DNA from: an uncultured Clostridia bacterium
GTDB lineage: Bacteria > Bacillota > Clostridia > Lachnospirales > Anaerotignaceae
DNA length: 51,576 nucleotides
Direction: 5' to 3'
Assembly: GCA_910583755.1 (NCBI GenBank)
Contig: CAJTZO010000018.1
Coordinates: forward strand, 1-51,576
A program made the translations under genes and the position numbers. The notes under the pieces are model-generated. The model was not told where the DNA came from, did not search any database, and was given only the letters and a program-made list of their open reading frames with translations. Numbering within the stretch: position 1 is the stretch's first letter; every line of letters starts with the position of its first letter. Of this stretch, positions 25,928 to 34,939 are shown one piece after another.

Positions 25928-27856
25928 TTAATGCATAATTGTAATGATTTTATCTCCATACTCTGCTGTTTTTTGTTCTTCTGTAATCATATCTAAAAAA
26001 TCATCTGCATTTGTTACAAGTACCGGAGTTTCAATAGAATAGCCTTCTGCTGCAATCGCATCTTTATCAAATTCTACTAAAACATCACCAATAGAAATTT
26101 TATCTCCTTGTTGTGCTTTTGCAGTAAAATGCTTTCCGTTTAATTCTACGGTATTCATACCAATGTGAATTAACATTTCTACACCATCATCAGAAGTAAT
26201 GCCCATAGCATGAAGGGTTGGGAAAATTGTTGTTAAAACACCATTAACTGGAGAAACAACTTTTCCTTCTTCTGGTACAATAACCACACCTTTTCCTAAA
26301 ATGCCCATTGCAAACGCTTCATCTTTACATTCTGTTAAAGGAAGCACCTTCCCTTTTAAAGGACTTGCAATTATTTCTTTTTTTAATAAAGCAGGTTGTG
26401 CTGGTGTTTCTGGTTGTGTTTCCACTTTTTCTGTATTATCTGCTGGTTCTGTTGCAGTTTGTTTTTCACGATATGCCACAAACATCATAACAAATGCTAA
26501 TACCATAGCGATGGCTGCGCCACTAATTGCTACAATAATATTGCCATTTGTGCCATCTGGATTTATCATTGCTGGAAATTCAAAAATGCCCATACCACCT
26601 GCAAAGAATTTTCTAAAATTAAAATGTCCATAATAACCACCTACTACTGCGCCAACAATGCAGCTAATAATAAATGGCTTTTTCATTGGTAAAGTAATAC
26701 CATAAATAGCTGGTTCTGTTACACCAAAAATACTAGAAATAACGTTTGGTAATGCTAATTCTTTTATTTTCTTATCTTTTGATTTGCAGAAAATTGCCAA
26801 TACAACACCTGCTGTTGCAAAAGTACAGCCAAAGAATGGCATCATAATATTATCATATCCCAAGGTTACCATGTTGTTGATATAAACAGGAATAAAGCCC
26901 CAATGCATACCAAAAATAACAAGAATCTGCCATGTACCACCTACTACTGCACCTGCTAACAATGGGCTAAATTCTCTAATTTTAAATACAAACTGAGAAA
27001 TTAACATAGAGCCAAAAGTTGTAACAGGACCGATTAACAAAAACCCTACTGGTAACGCAACTAATAGCACTAACATTGGCACGAAAAAGAATTTTACTAA
27101 ATCTGGTATAAACTTGCTAAAAAACTTTTCACATTTGGAAGCAAAATACACAATAAAAATAACTGGAATGACAGTTGAAGTATAATCCATACCAATCATT
27201 GGTAAGCCTAAAAATGTCATATAAATATCTGATTCAAATACTGTTCCAGCAAACAAAGTATACAATGGTTCTCCTACCGCAGATAAACTACTTCCCTGCA
27301 ATGCTGGATAACACATTGCTGCACCGATTGCCAAGCCAAGCATTGGTTTTAATCCAAATTTTTTAGCAGAAGTGTAGCCCAAAAACATAGGCAAAAACAT
27401 AAATAACGCATCACCAATACCGTTTAACATGGTATAAATTCCTGCTGCATCTGTGTATAAGCCCAATGCTACAAATAAAGCATTTAATCCTTTGAGCATA
27501 CCACAAGCAGACATAACACCTAAAATTGGCTGGAAAATATTAGAAACAATATCAATTAAATTACTCTTTTTGTCTTCTTCTTCCTCTGAAGATGCTGCTT
27601 TTCCTTCCAAGCCAATCAGTGGACAAACATCGGCATAAACATCTGCAACATGATTACCTATGACAACTTGATATTGACCGCCACTTTTCATCACAGTCAC
27701 AACGCCATCCATGTTTTTTAACACATCATCCTTTGCTTTGCTTTCATCTTTGAGCTTAAAGCGCAAACGTGTAATACAGTGTGTTAAACCACTTACATTG
27801 TCTTTTCCCCCAATTTGTTTTACAATTTCCTTTGCTAATGCTTCATACTTACCCAT
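25928..27856 (-). CDS. bglP: Beta-glucoside PTS transporter, EIIBCA
   Basis: This membrane permease phosphorylates beta-glucosides during uptake. The 642-residue protein has the domain order B-C-A. EIIB carries phospho-cysteine C27 in GLTHCITRLRF. EIIC has about ten hydrophobic segments (about 105-465). A Thr/Glu/Pro linker follows, then EIIA with active histidine H564 in MLIHIGMNT. GGAGGAA precedes the ATG. In this family EIIB also phosphorylates the PRD domains of the LicT-type regulator encoded just upstream. Confidence 0.95.
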   Translation of the reverse strand: MGKYEALAKEIVKQIGGKDNVSGLTHCITRLRFKLKDESKAKDDVLKNMDGVVTVMKSGGQYQVVIGNHVADVYADVCPLIGLEGKAASSEEEEDKKSNLIDIVSNIFQPILGVMSACGMLKGLNALFVALGLYTDAAGIYTMLNGIGDALFMFLPMFLGYTSAKKFGLKPMLGLAIGAAMCYPALQGSSLSAVGEPLYTLFAGTVFESDIYMTFLGLPMIGMDYTSTVIPVIFIVYFASKCEKFFSKFIPDLVKFFFVPMLVLLVALPVGFLLIGPVTTFGSMLISQFVFKIREFSPLLAGAVVGGTWQILVIFGMHWGFIPVYINNMVTLGYDNIMMPFFGCTFATAGVVLAIFCKSKDKKIKELALPNVISSIFGVTEPAIYGITLPMKKPFIISCIVGAVVGGYYGHFNFRKFFAGGMGIFEFPAMINPDGTNGNIIVAISGAAIAMVLAFVMMFVAYREKQTATEPADNTEKVETQPETPAQPALLKKEIIASPLKGKVLPLTECKDEAFAMGILGKGVVIVPEEGKVVSPVNGVLTTIFPTLHAMGITSDDGVEMLIHIGMNTVELNGKHFTAKAQQGDKISIGDVLVEFDKDAIAAEGYSIETPVLVTNADDFLDMITEEQKTAEYGDKIITIMH

Positions 27857-27897
27857 ACTTTTTCCTCCATTCTTGATAAATAATATTTATAAAATGA

Positions 27898-27925
27898 AGG
27901 TTTGGCCAACTGAATGTCACCACCC
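27898..27925 (-). promoter_or_regulatory. RAT-like hairpin between licT and bglP
   Basis: On the minus strand, GGGTGGTGAC ... GTTGGCCAAACCTT has the bulged two-helix layout of a ribonucleic antiterminator. No T-run terminator overlaps it here. It could be a second LicT contact, a relic, or an RNA-processing hairpin. Confidence 0.4.
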
Positions 27926-27930
27926 TAGTA

Positions 27931-28776
27931 TTACCGGTTTTGTCTGATTGCTTTTTCAATATGTATTGTTAAATATAATTGTTCTTCTTCACTTACCGCA
28001 TAAGAATAAGTTGTAGCAATATATGCTGTAATTTTTAAAGTACATTCATAAGCAGATTGATATTTTGTTTTGACAAGTGCTAATAAATCTTCATCTTGCT
28101 GCCCTTCATAATTGTTTTTTTGAAACAATCTTAAAGCAAAAAATTTTAAATGTGTTACAAATCTATGATAATATACAGAATCCTCATCAAACTTGAGTTG
28201 AAAATGATATTTTACAATATTTACAATTTGATGAATCAACTTGGTTACTTCTCCAATTTCCTGTATACCATTATAATTATCGTCCATTTGCGCATTGACA
28301 ATATGTAATGCAATAAATCCAGCTTCATCTTCTGGCAAACGAACATCAAATACTTGTTCTATGATATCCAAAGCTTTTAAACCAATTTGGAATTCTTCCT
28401 TATAAAACTTTTTGATATCCCACAACATAATATTCTTAACACAAATTCCCTCTTTTTGTCGGATAATTGCCATATGCATATGGTCTAGTAATGTAATATA
28501 AATAAAGTCATTCAAATTTCTTTCTGCTTTTGTTCTGGCATACTCTATGATTTTTTCACTTACTTCCACATATTCCATAGGAATATCTTTTAATAGTTGT
28601 TGTAGTTTGGTATTTGTGTCTTTGTTTTCCAAAGAAAATACTTTGTCAACTTTTTCTTCTTCTATTTTGTCGCCTACTCTTTTTTTAAAAGCAATGCCAC
28701 AACCCATTACAATTTTTTCCGTTTTTCCTTCATATATAACAACTACATTATGATTGAGTATTTTTCCAATTTTCAT
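27931..28776 (-). CDS. licT: BglG/LicT-family transcription antiterminator
   Basis: The protein binds a RAT RNA hairpin and prevents formation of the overlapping terminator when beta-glucosides are present. The 281-residue product has an N-terminal CAT RNA-binding domain (about 1-55, MKIGKILNHNVVVIY). PRD1 (about 65-170) carries LLDHMHMAI, and PRD2 (about 175-280) has YHRFVTHLKFFALR and LTIHIE. The frame is open upstream to 28881 through the leader. AGGAG eight bases before the ATG at 28776 sets the start. It is the first gene of the operon and is autoregulated by the RAT in its own leader. Confidence 0.94.
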   Translation of the reverse strand: MKIGKILNHNVVVIYEGKTEKIVMGCGIAFKKRVGDKIEEEKVDKVFSLENKDTNTKLQQLLKDIPMEYVEVSEKIIEYARTKAERNLNDFIYITLLDHMHMAIIRQKEGICVKNIMLWDIKKFYKEEFQIGLKALDIIEQVFDVRLPEDEAGFIALHIVNAQMDDNYNGIQEIGEVTKLIHQIVNIVKYHFQLKFDEDSVYYHRFVTHLKFFALRLFQKNNYEGQQDEDLLALVKTKYQSAYECTLKITAYIATTYSYAVSEEEQLYLTIHIEKAIRQNR

Positions 28777-28789
28777 GTAATCCTCTCCT

Positions 28790-28858
28790 AAAAAAAACCT
28801 GTTTACACAAAAACAATAAGACAAATAAAAATTTATCTCAATTTTTGTATAAACAGGT
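28790..28858 (-). terminator. Leader terminator of the licT-bglP-bglA operon
   Basis: On the minus strand ACCTGTTTATAC (28858-28847) pairs with GTGTAAACAGGT (28808-28797), followed by eight T. Its upstream arm overlaps the end of the RAT, so RAT and terminator exclude each other. Confidence 0.9.
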
Positions 28859-28886
28859 CTAGCTTGTATTAAAACAATCACTATCC
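28855..28886 (-). promoter_or_regulatory. Ribonucleic antiterminator (RAT) of the beta-glucoside operon
   Basis: GGATAGTGATTG ... CAAGCTAGACCT read from 28886 to 28855 matches the RAT pattern bound by LicT/BglG proteins. It sits only a few bases after the predicted transcription start. Confidence 0.88.
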
Positions 28887-28896
28887 ATTTTTTATT

Positions 28897-28925
28897 ATAA
28901 TATCGAAATATTTTATTTTTGTCAA
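28897..28925 (-). promoter_or_regulatory. Promoter of the licT-bglP-bglA operon
   Basis: Consensus TTGACA (28920-28925), 17 bases, TATTAT (28897-28902) on the minus strand. Confidence 0.8.
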
Positions 28926-29108
28926 GTGTTTTAAAAAAAATTTTTAATTTTTCACTAAACTTCTAAAAGTTTAAGATTCTGTTTTGCATATTTTGTTTTT
29001 CCATCCTTGTGATAGTAATTTTATTCCTTTGTTATACTAGAAAATTTTAGAAAAATATGCTATCCTATTTTCATGCAGTCTGCTCCGTAGAAAAGGGGAC
29101 TATTTTTT

Positions 29109-29212
29109 ATGAAAATTTGTTCGTATGCATTTACATTTTCAGATGAATTTATGGAGAAAATGATAAGGGAGAATTAGGAAATATTTCTACTCTATTTGAT
29201 ATTTGTATATAG
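29109..29212 (+). pseudogene. Decayed fragment of a relative of the 43167 gene
   Basis: The frame from the ATG at 29109 gives MKICSYAFTFSDEFMEKM and then stops. It matches the start of the intact protein at 43167 (MQICQYEFQFEDEFMNRI). The next bases, in another frame, encode ISTLFDICI before TAG at 29210-29212, matching the intact protein's C-terminus (ISSLFGICVN). The middle, about 90 codons, is missing. This is an internally deleted, frameshifted paralogue. The rest of 28930-29260 shows no gene. Confidence 0.8.
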
Positions 29213-29263
29213 CAACCATTTTTAGTTATCTTTATTTATTTTTACAAAAAAGGGGTGTTAAAC

Positions 29264-30334
29264 TTGGAAATACAAGACTTACTGGAATTATTAGAAGAAG
29301 AAGAAGTCATTGAAAAAATTAAAGAAATTGTAAGCAAAGAACCAAAAAAACAAGCAAAACATCAAAAAAGCATAACACCTAGCGAAACAAAAGAAAAAAA
29401 ACAAGAAGACAAATTATTTAAGGAAAAAGAAGACAAATTAAAAAGACAAATTTCTACGTTAAATGAAGAAAAAGCACAAATACAAGCACTACTTTTTACA
29501 AAACACAAAGAGTATCAACAAGAAGTCAACGACTTAGAAAGCAAAAACAAAGAATTGCAGCAACAGCTAGACACCTTACAGCAGCAAAATCAACGATTAA
29601 CCCAACAAAATGAAGCATTGTTACAAGAACAACTGACCAAAGAAAATGATATAGAAGAAGAATTAACAGAAACCATTGAGCAATTAAAAAAAGAAGTCGT
29701 GAATTTAAAGGAAACCAAGAGAATCCTTACAGATACGATTGCCAGCAGTGGCAGAGAAAAAGAATCTTTAAAAAAGAATCTCTTGAAACTAAAAACAGAA
29801 CTGCAAAGACTCCAAAATGAAAATATTACCCTCCTTTCCGATATAGAGCAAAAACAGCAAGAAGAAATCAAATATCAAATCGAACTGGAAAACAAAGACA
29901 AAAAAGCAGAATATTACAAAATCAAATATCAAAATATTGACCATTATTTTGAATCATATCTTGCATTAGGGGAAAACATACATCATGACTTGGAAAGAGT
30001 GTTAAGCAAACAAAGTCCTGAAACTTTTTTTTGTTATGGAGCGCAATGGACAAACATTGAAGCATTATGGGAGCTCATTAGTTTTAAGTTAAATAAATAT
30101 CAACCAGAGGAAATTCGGGTTTTAAGCAGTATTTTTGACTATTTTTTTACCTGTTATGAAAGTATCAATACCAATTATGAAAGGCTTCATGTTAAAATAG
30201 GCGATGAATTTGATGAAGATATACATACAAGAGCATCAAATAGCGCTGTCACAGGAAATATTAAAGAAATTCTTTTAAAAGGCTATAAAGGCATCCGCAA
30301 TGGAAAAATTAAAAAATCAATTGTCCGTATGTAA
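29264..30334 (+). CDS. Coiled-coil protein with C-terminal GrpE-like domain
   Basis: The 356-residue protein has a short acidic N-terminus, then a long charged coiled coil (about residues 45-215, rich in K, E and Q). A helical segment follows (about 220-305). The C-terminal block is VKIGDEFDEDIH ... GNIKEILLKGYKG ... KKSIVRM (about 310-356). That block has the pattern of the GrpE beta domain (FDPxxHxA, xGxIxxxxxKGYxxxxxxIRxAxVxV). I infer a nucleotide exchange factor for the Hsp70-type ATPase that follows 21 bases later. A GTG at 29255 opens the frame but lies in the AGGGGTG Shine-Dalgarno. The TTG at 29264 is the likelier start. Confidence 0.7.
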   Translation: MEIQDLLELLEEEEVIEKIKEIVSKEPKKQAKHQKSITPSETKEKKQEDKLFKEKEDKLKRQISTLNEEKAQIQALLFTKHKEYQQEVNDLESKNKELQQQLDTLQQQNQRLTQQNEALLQEQLTKENDIEEELTETIEQLKKEVVNLKETKRILTDTIASSGREKESLKKNLLKLKTELQRLQNENITLLSDIEQKQQEEIKYQIELENKDKKAEYYKIKYQNIDHYFESYLALGENIHHDLERVLSKQSPETFFCYGAQWTNIEALWELISFKLNKYQPEEIRVLSSIFDYFFTCYESINTNYERLHVKIGDEFDEDIHTRASNSAVTGNIKEILLKGYKGIRNGKIKKSIVRM

Positions 30335-30355
30335 GGGCAAGAGGGAGGATATAAA

Positions 30356-33289
30356 ATGGAAATAGCAACAAAAAGTACCAATAGTATTTTTGTCAATGAG
30401 GATTTTTTTGTAAAACTGATTGCACTGGAACAAGAGGAAAGAACAAGAAATTGTATTCCTGTTATGCAAGAAGTATTGGAAAAATTAAGTGACATTACAG
30501 AGAAAGAATTTGTAACCATTAAAAATAAACCAGTGCTTTATAACAAAACATATAATTTTTTGATAGCAGATACCAGAAGATGGTTTTGTTCTGATACAGA
30601 ATTTAATTACGAATTGTTCCGAAAAGAAAATAAACCCATTGGAAGACCTATGCTAGAAGCAGAAGCCTATGATTTATTTTATATTAAACGAAATAATCCA
30701 CTTGTATTTTATAATAGTAGTAGTAATCCTGATTTTAACAGCAGTTATTCCAATAATTGGTATTGGATAAAAAATAAAAATATAGATACTAATAGTTACA
30801 CCTATTATCATTCTGTTGCTTGCAGATATCAAAACCATACTTCTGAAAAGGGGGGTTTTGTTATGTGTCATGATGGAACATCTGGTAACAGCCCTTTTAG
30901 TGATTCAACTACCTTAAATATTCCAGTTTGTGATTGTCAGGAAAATATTTCTGCTGCGGAAGTTTTAATTAGTGAAGGATTAATTCCCAAAGGACTTACC
31001 GAAAAAGAAGAAAAAGTATTAGAAGAAATGATACTATTCTACAAAAATAAGTTTATAAGATTAGATGAATATGGTTTTTTAGATACTGGTATCATTTTAG
31101 AAAGTGTAAAAAAAGATAAAATGAAAGCATTCCAAACAACGCCTTTAAATAAAGAAGAAGTTGGGGAATATCTAAAATCAAACACCATACATCTTACCAA
31201 CGAAATCAAAAAATTGTTTGTAAATCAATTTTTGGAATGTGATTATTTAAGAGCTGATATTGACCCTTATGACGAAAAAATTGTGGAAGACCCTAACAGA
31301 GGACACTGGGACTTATGGACAGAAGAACAAAAATCAAATACTATTAAAATCACGGTAAATTCTTCTTTTGTAGGAAGAAATCCTATCAGTGATATCAAAG
31401 AAGACGGCATTATTGGCATTGATTTTGGAACAAAAAGTACAGTAGTTGTTTATCAAAATGGAGATGATAATATTCTTCCTATGCGTGTGGGCAGAGGAAA
31501 ATATAGAAAAGAGATTAAAAAATCTGATTATGAAAATCCAACCGTTATGGAGTTTGTTGATATTCAAAATTTTATGAAAAGATACAATGCTAGGGAAGGT
31601 CGACCAGAAACACTTTGGAGTGATTTAACTGTTTCTCACAGAGCTTCTGAACAACTCAAGGATGGAAAAGATAGCAATAAATATTATACCTTTTTTAGTG
31701 ATTTAAAACAATGGAGTGGAGACAAGCATCGCAAAATTAGAATCAAAGATGATAGTGGTTATGAAACTGTATTACCAGCATTTATTGATATTGAAGATGG
31801 TGAATTTAATCCAATCGAATTATATGCTTATTATTTGGGAATTTTTATTAATAATATGTACAAAGGAATCTACCTAAACTATTTACTTTCTTTTCCTGTT
31901 ACGTATGAAAAAAGTATCAGAGAAAAAATTATCCATTGCTTTGAACGGGGCATTAAAAAATCACTTCCTGATGAAGTATTGAGAGATAAAGAAATTATGT
32001 CAAAATTCCGCATTACACAAGGTGCAAGTGAGCCAGCAGCCTATGCCATTTGTGCATTAGAAAGTTATGCTTTTGAACCAGAAGAAGGGGAAAAAATTCC
32101 TTATGCTATTTTTGACTTTGGTGGTGGTACTACAGACTTTGACTTTGGCGTTTGGCGCTATGCAGAAGGAAAAGAGGCTAGAAGATATGACTATGTGATT
32201 GAACACTTTGGAGCAGGTGGCGACCAATATCTTGGTGGTGAAAATTTATTAGAACTTCTTGCTTTTTATGTTTTCAAAAAAAATAGAAATAAACTTTTAG
32301 AAGAAGATATTTCCTTTTATAAACCAGCAGAATGTAAAGACTTTGCAGGAAGTGAAGCCTTATTAAGCAATTCTCAAGAAGCTAAATTAAACACCAAGCA
32401 ACTGATGGAAAAATTAAGAGATTTGTGGGAAAATAATCTGGAAGAAGGTAGCAGCATTGAAGAGGGATTGATAGAACTAATGTTGTTTACCAATTCTGGA
32501 GAAGAAAAACCAAATTCTCCTTTAGAAGTAGACAAAGACGAATTACTCAAAATATTAAGAGATAGAATTGAAGTAGGTGTAAAAAATTTCTTTGACGCTT
32601 TAAGTTCCAGTTTTTTAAAGGAAGGTACCACTGAAATTAGTTGTATCAATATTTTCCTTGCTGGAAATTCAAGTAAATCTCCTATTGTTCGAGAATTATT
32701 TGAAGAATATATTGCAGAAAAAACAAGTGAAATGAAGCAAACATTCCATTGTAAGCAAGACCATGACTTTTTTATGATTTATCCACCACTTGGAACAGAA
32801 GAAGCAGAAAAAATTCAAGCGGAAAGAGGAATTATGATTAATCGTGATTCAGTGACTGCACCAACTGGAAAAACAGGGGTTGCTTTTGGTTTAATTGAAG
32901 GAAGACCTAGCTCTAAAATAAAAGTTGTTTCTGAAATCAAAAGTGATGATGAAGTAAAATTCAAATATTATCTTGGTGTTAGAAACAGAAAGAAATTTTT
33001 TGAATGTATTATTGACAGAAACACACCTTATAATGAATGGAATGCTTTTATTGATGCATGTGTAGCAGATTTTGAAATTTATTATACCTCTCTCCCAGAG
33101 GCAACTACAAAAAATAGCCTTGCCATTGAAGAAGCAAAGAAAAAAATATGCCAAATCGATACTACAAGTGAAGAAGCAGAAATTTATGTTCGCTTTATCA
33201 ATCCAACTACGATAGAATACGTTGTTGCTACAGAAGAAGGCATTGCACAGGGAAAATATTTGGGAGAAATCATAAAACTAGAATTTTAA
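30356..33289 (+). CDS. Divergent Hsp70-family ATPase with long N-terminal extension
   Basis: The 977-residue protein has a 350-residue N-terminal region that I do not recognise, with four spaced cysteines (CRY, MCHDG, VCDC) around residues 155-195. The Hsp70/actin-type ATPase follows: phosphate 1 loop GIDFGTKST (354-362), phosphate 2 IFDFGGGTTDFDFG (from about 585), the DnaK-like GGDQYLGGENLLELL (about 619) and adenosine motif IFLAGNSSKSPIV (about 765). The last 130 residues form a beta-rich tail unlike the DnaK substrate domain. GAGGGAGG precedes the ATG. With the GrpE-like gene just upstream it forms a chaperone-like operon. Clients are unknown. Confidence 0.82.
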   Translation: MEIATKSTNSIFVNEDFFVKLIALEQEERTRNCIPVMQEVLEKLSDITEKEFVTIKNKPVLYNKTYNFLIADTRRWFCSDTEFNYELFRKENKPIGRPMLEAEAYDLFYIKRNNPLVFYNSSSNPDFNSSYSNNWYWIKNKNIDTNSYTYYHSVACRYQNHTSEKGGFVMCHDGTSGNSPFSDSTTLNIPVCDCQENISAAEVLISEGLIPKGLTEKEEKVLEEMILFYKNKFIRLDEYGFLDTGIILESVKKDKMKAFQTTPLNKEEVGEYLKSNTIHLTNEIKKLFVNQFLECDYLRADIDPYDEKIVEDPNRGHWDLWTEEQKSNTIKITVNSSFVGRNPISDIKEDGIIGIDFGTKSTVVVYQNGDDNILPMRVGRGKYRKEIKKSDYENPTVMEFVDIQNFMKRYNAREGRPETLWSDLTVSHRASEQLKDGKDSNKYYTFFSDLKQWSGDKHRKIRIKDDSGYETVLPAFIDIEDGEFNPIELYAYYLGIFINNMYKGIYLNYLLSFPVTYEKSIREKIIHCFERGIKKSLPDEVLRDKEIMSKFRITQGASEPAAYAICALESYAFEPEEGEKIPYAIFDFGGGTTDFDFGVWRYAEGKEARRYDYVIEHFGAGGDQYLGGENLLELLAFYVFKKNRNKLLEEDISFYKPAECKDFAGSEALLSNSQEAKLNTKQLMEKLRDLWENNLEEGSSIEEGLIELMLFTNSGEEKPNSPLEVDKDELLKILRDRIEVGVKNFFDALSSSFLKEGTTEISCINIFLAGNSSKSPIVRELFEEYIAEKTSEMKQTFHCKQDHDFFMIYPPLGTEEAEKIQAERGIMINRDSVTAPTGKTGVAFGLIEGRPSSKIKVVSEIKSDDEVKFKYYLGVRNRKKFFECIIDRNTPYNEWNAFIDACVADFEIYYTSLPEATTKNSLAIEEAKKKICQIDTTSEEAEIYVRFINPTTIEYVVATEEGIAQGKYLGEIIKLEF

Positions 33290-33425
33290 GGTGAAACTAA
33301 CGTTTCGCTAAAAAGATTGATTTGATAAGGAAAAACGCTAGTTTTTCCTTAAAAGTTTTTTGTCCAACTTCTTTCAAAAAAGAGGTAAGAGTTTAAGAGC
33401 AATACTTTCAATGTTTTTGGACAAG
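33290..33425 (-). repeat. Dispersed intergenic repeat, copy 5
   Basis: It begins at the stop of the Hsp70 gene with GTGAAACTAACGTTTCGC, GATAAGGAAAAACGCTAGTTTTTCC and TTGTCCAACTT. It then changes to the CTTTCAAAAAAGAGG / GAGTTTAAGAGC end of the family, so it looks rearranged. It is followed directly by a terminator. Confidence 0.75.
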
Positions 33426-33427
33426 TG

Positions 33428-33470
33428 AAAGCCTGTGTTTTTTATAAAATAAAAATGCAGGCTTTTTCTA
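33428..33470 (+). terminator. Terminator after the GrpE-like/Hsp70 operon
   Basis: AAAGCCTG (33428-33435) pairs with CAGGCTTT (33458-33465), followed by TTCTATTCC. The loop is AT-rich and about 22 bases long. Confidence 0.75.
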
Positions 33471-33488
33471 TTCCTATTGTTTTTTTTA

Positions 33489-33497
33489 TGTTATAAT
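33489..33497 (+). promoter_or_regulatory. Extended -10 promoter of ktrB
   Basis: TGTTATAAT (33489-33497) is an extended -10 element. No good -35 box is seen at the usual distance. The ktrB start codon follows 36 bases later. Confidence 0.5.
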
Positions 33498-33532
33498 GTT
33501 TTAAAATATGCAAAAAAAGAGGGAATTACACT

Positions 33533-34924
33533 ATGAATCAAATCAAAGAGAAGATATTTAAAAATAATCCTACTAGAGTCATTATTTTTGGATTTTTGAT
33601 TGTTATTTTGATTGGTACAAGCCTACTTTGTTTACCCATCTCCAGCCAAAATGGAAAAAGCATAGGGATGCTAGATGCATTATTTACAGCAACTTCTGCC
33701 ACCTGTGTAACTGGTTTAGTTGTTACCAACACCATGAGCCAATGGACCGCTTTCGGCAAAGTAGTGATATTTTGCTTAATACAAACAGGTGGTTTAGGTT
33801 TTATGACATTTATTGTATTAGGTTCTTTGGCACTTCACAAAAAAATTACTCTATCAGACAGATTACTGATTAAAGAATCTTATAATCAAAATAATATTAT
33901 GGGTATGGTAAAATATATCAAAAAAATTATGTTTGGTACCTTTTTGATAGAAAGTATTGGAGCGATTTTATTATCTTTTGTTTTTGTGCCTATGTTTGGG
34001 CTAACAAAAGGTATTTTATATGGAATTTTTCATTCGGTTTCTGCTTTTTGCAATGCCGGTTTTGATATTATGAGTTTAGATAGCCTTATCCCTTATGTAG
34101 ATTACGCATTTATGAACATTGTGCTTATGTCTCTTATTATATTGGGCGGTCTTGGGTTTATGGTTTGGCTTGACACCATACGTGTATTAAAATTAAAATA
34201 TCAAAAAAAATGGTCTTTGAAAACTGTTATCAGTAGGCTATCCCTTCATAGTAAAATTGTATATCTTTCTACTTTTTTATTTTTGTTTTTCGGTATGGTA
34301 TTGTTTTTTTTATGGGAAAGTAATAATCCTGATACAATCGGAAATTTATCATTTAAAGGGAAAGTATTAGGTTCTGCTATGCAGTCTGTAACGGTAAGAA
34401 CCGCAGGATTTAATAGTATTGACCAAGGCGCTATGACAGAAGTTTCAAAATTTATTTCCATTTTATTGATGTTTGTAGGTGGTTCTCCCGGTGGAACCGC
34501 AGGCGGAATTAAAACAGTAACCTTAAGTATATTATGGATTGCAGTCCTTTCTGTTGTTCGTGGAAGCAATCACACACATGTATTTAAAAGAAATATTTCT
34601 TTTTTGACACTACAAAAAGCACTTGCCGTATTTTTCATTAGTCTCACAACTGTATTGTTGATGACATTACTTTTAAGTTTTACAGAAAGAAATATGCCAG
34701 TTGAACACAGTTTTATAGATATTTTGTTTGAAACCGTATCAGCATTAGGAACAACAGGTATCACAACAGGTATTACCCCTTATTTATCAAATATAGGGCG
34801 TATTCTAATTATTATTGCTATGTTTATGGGAAGAATTGGTCCAATTTCTATTGCTATGGCATTAACTAAAAAACAAAATAAATATCAACTACAGTATGCA
34901 GAAGAACAGGTCATTGTAGGATAG
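33533..34924 (+). CDS. ktrB: Potassium uptake protein, TrkH/KtrB family
   Basis: This is the membrane subunit of a Na+- or H+-coupled K+ uptake system. The 463-residue protein has the four pore repeats, with filter-like glycines in TSATCVTGL, SAFCNAGFD, SVTVRTAGFNS and ALGTTGITTG. Its length and short loops are closer to KtrB than to E. coli TrkH. AGAGGGAA precedes the ATG. The RCK partner follows after 15 bases. Confidence 0.93.
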   Translation: MNQIKEKIFKNNPTRVIIFGFLIVILIGTSLLCLPISSQNGKSIGMLDALFTATSATCVTGLVVTNTMSQWTAFGKVVIFCLIQTGGLGFMTFIVLGSLALHKKITLSDRLLIKESYNQNNIMGMVKYIKKIMFGTFLIESIGAILLSFVFVPMFGLTKGILYGIFHSVSAFCNAGFDIMSLDSLIPYVDYAFMNIVLMSLIILGGLGFMVWLDTIRVLKLKYQKKWSLKTVISRLSLHSKIVYLSTFLFLFFGMVLFFLWESNNPDTIGNLSFKGKVLGSAMQSVTVRTAGFNSIDQGAMTEVSKFISILLMFVGGSPGGTAGGIKTVTLSILWIAVLSVVRGSNHTHVFKRNISFLTLQKALAVFFISLTTVLLMTLLLSFTERNMPVEHSFIDILFETVSALGTTGITTGITPYLSNIGRILIIIAMFMGRIGPISIAMALTKKQNKYQLQYAEEQVIVG

Positions 34925-34939
34925 AAAGAGAGGAAAAAC

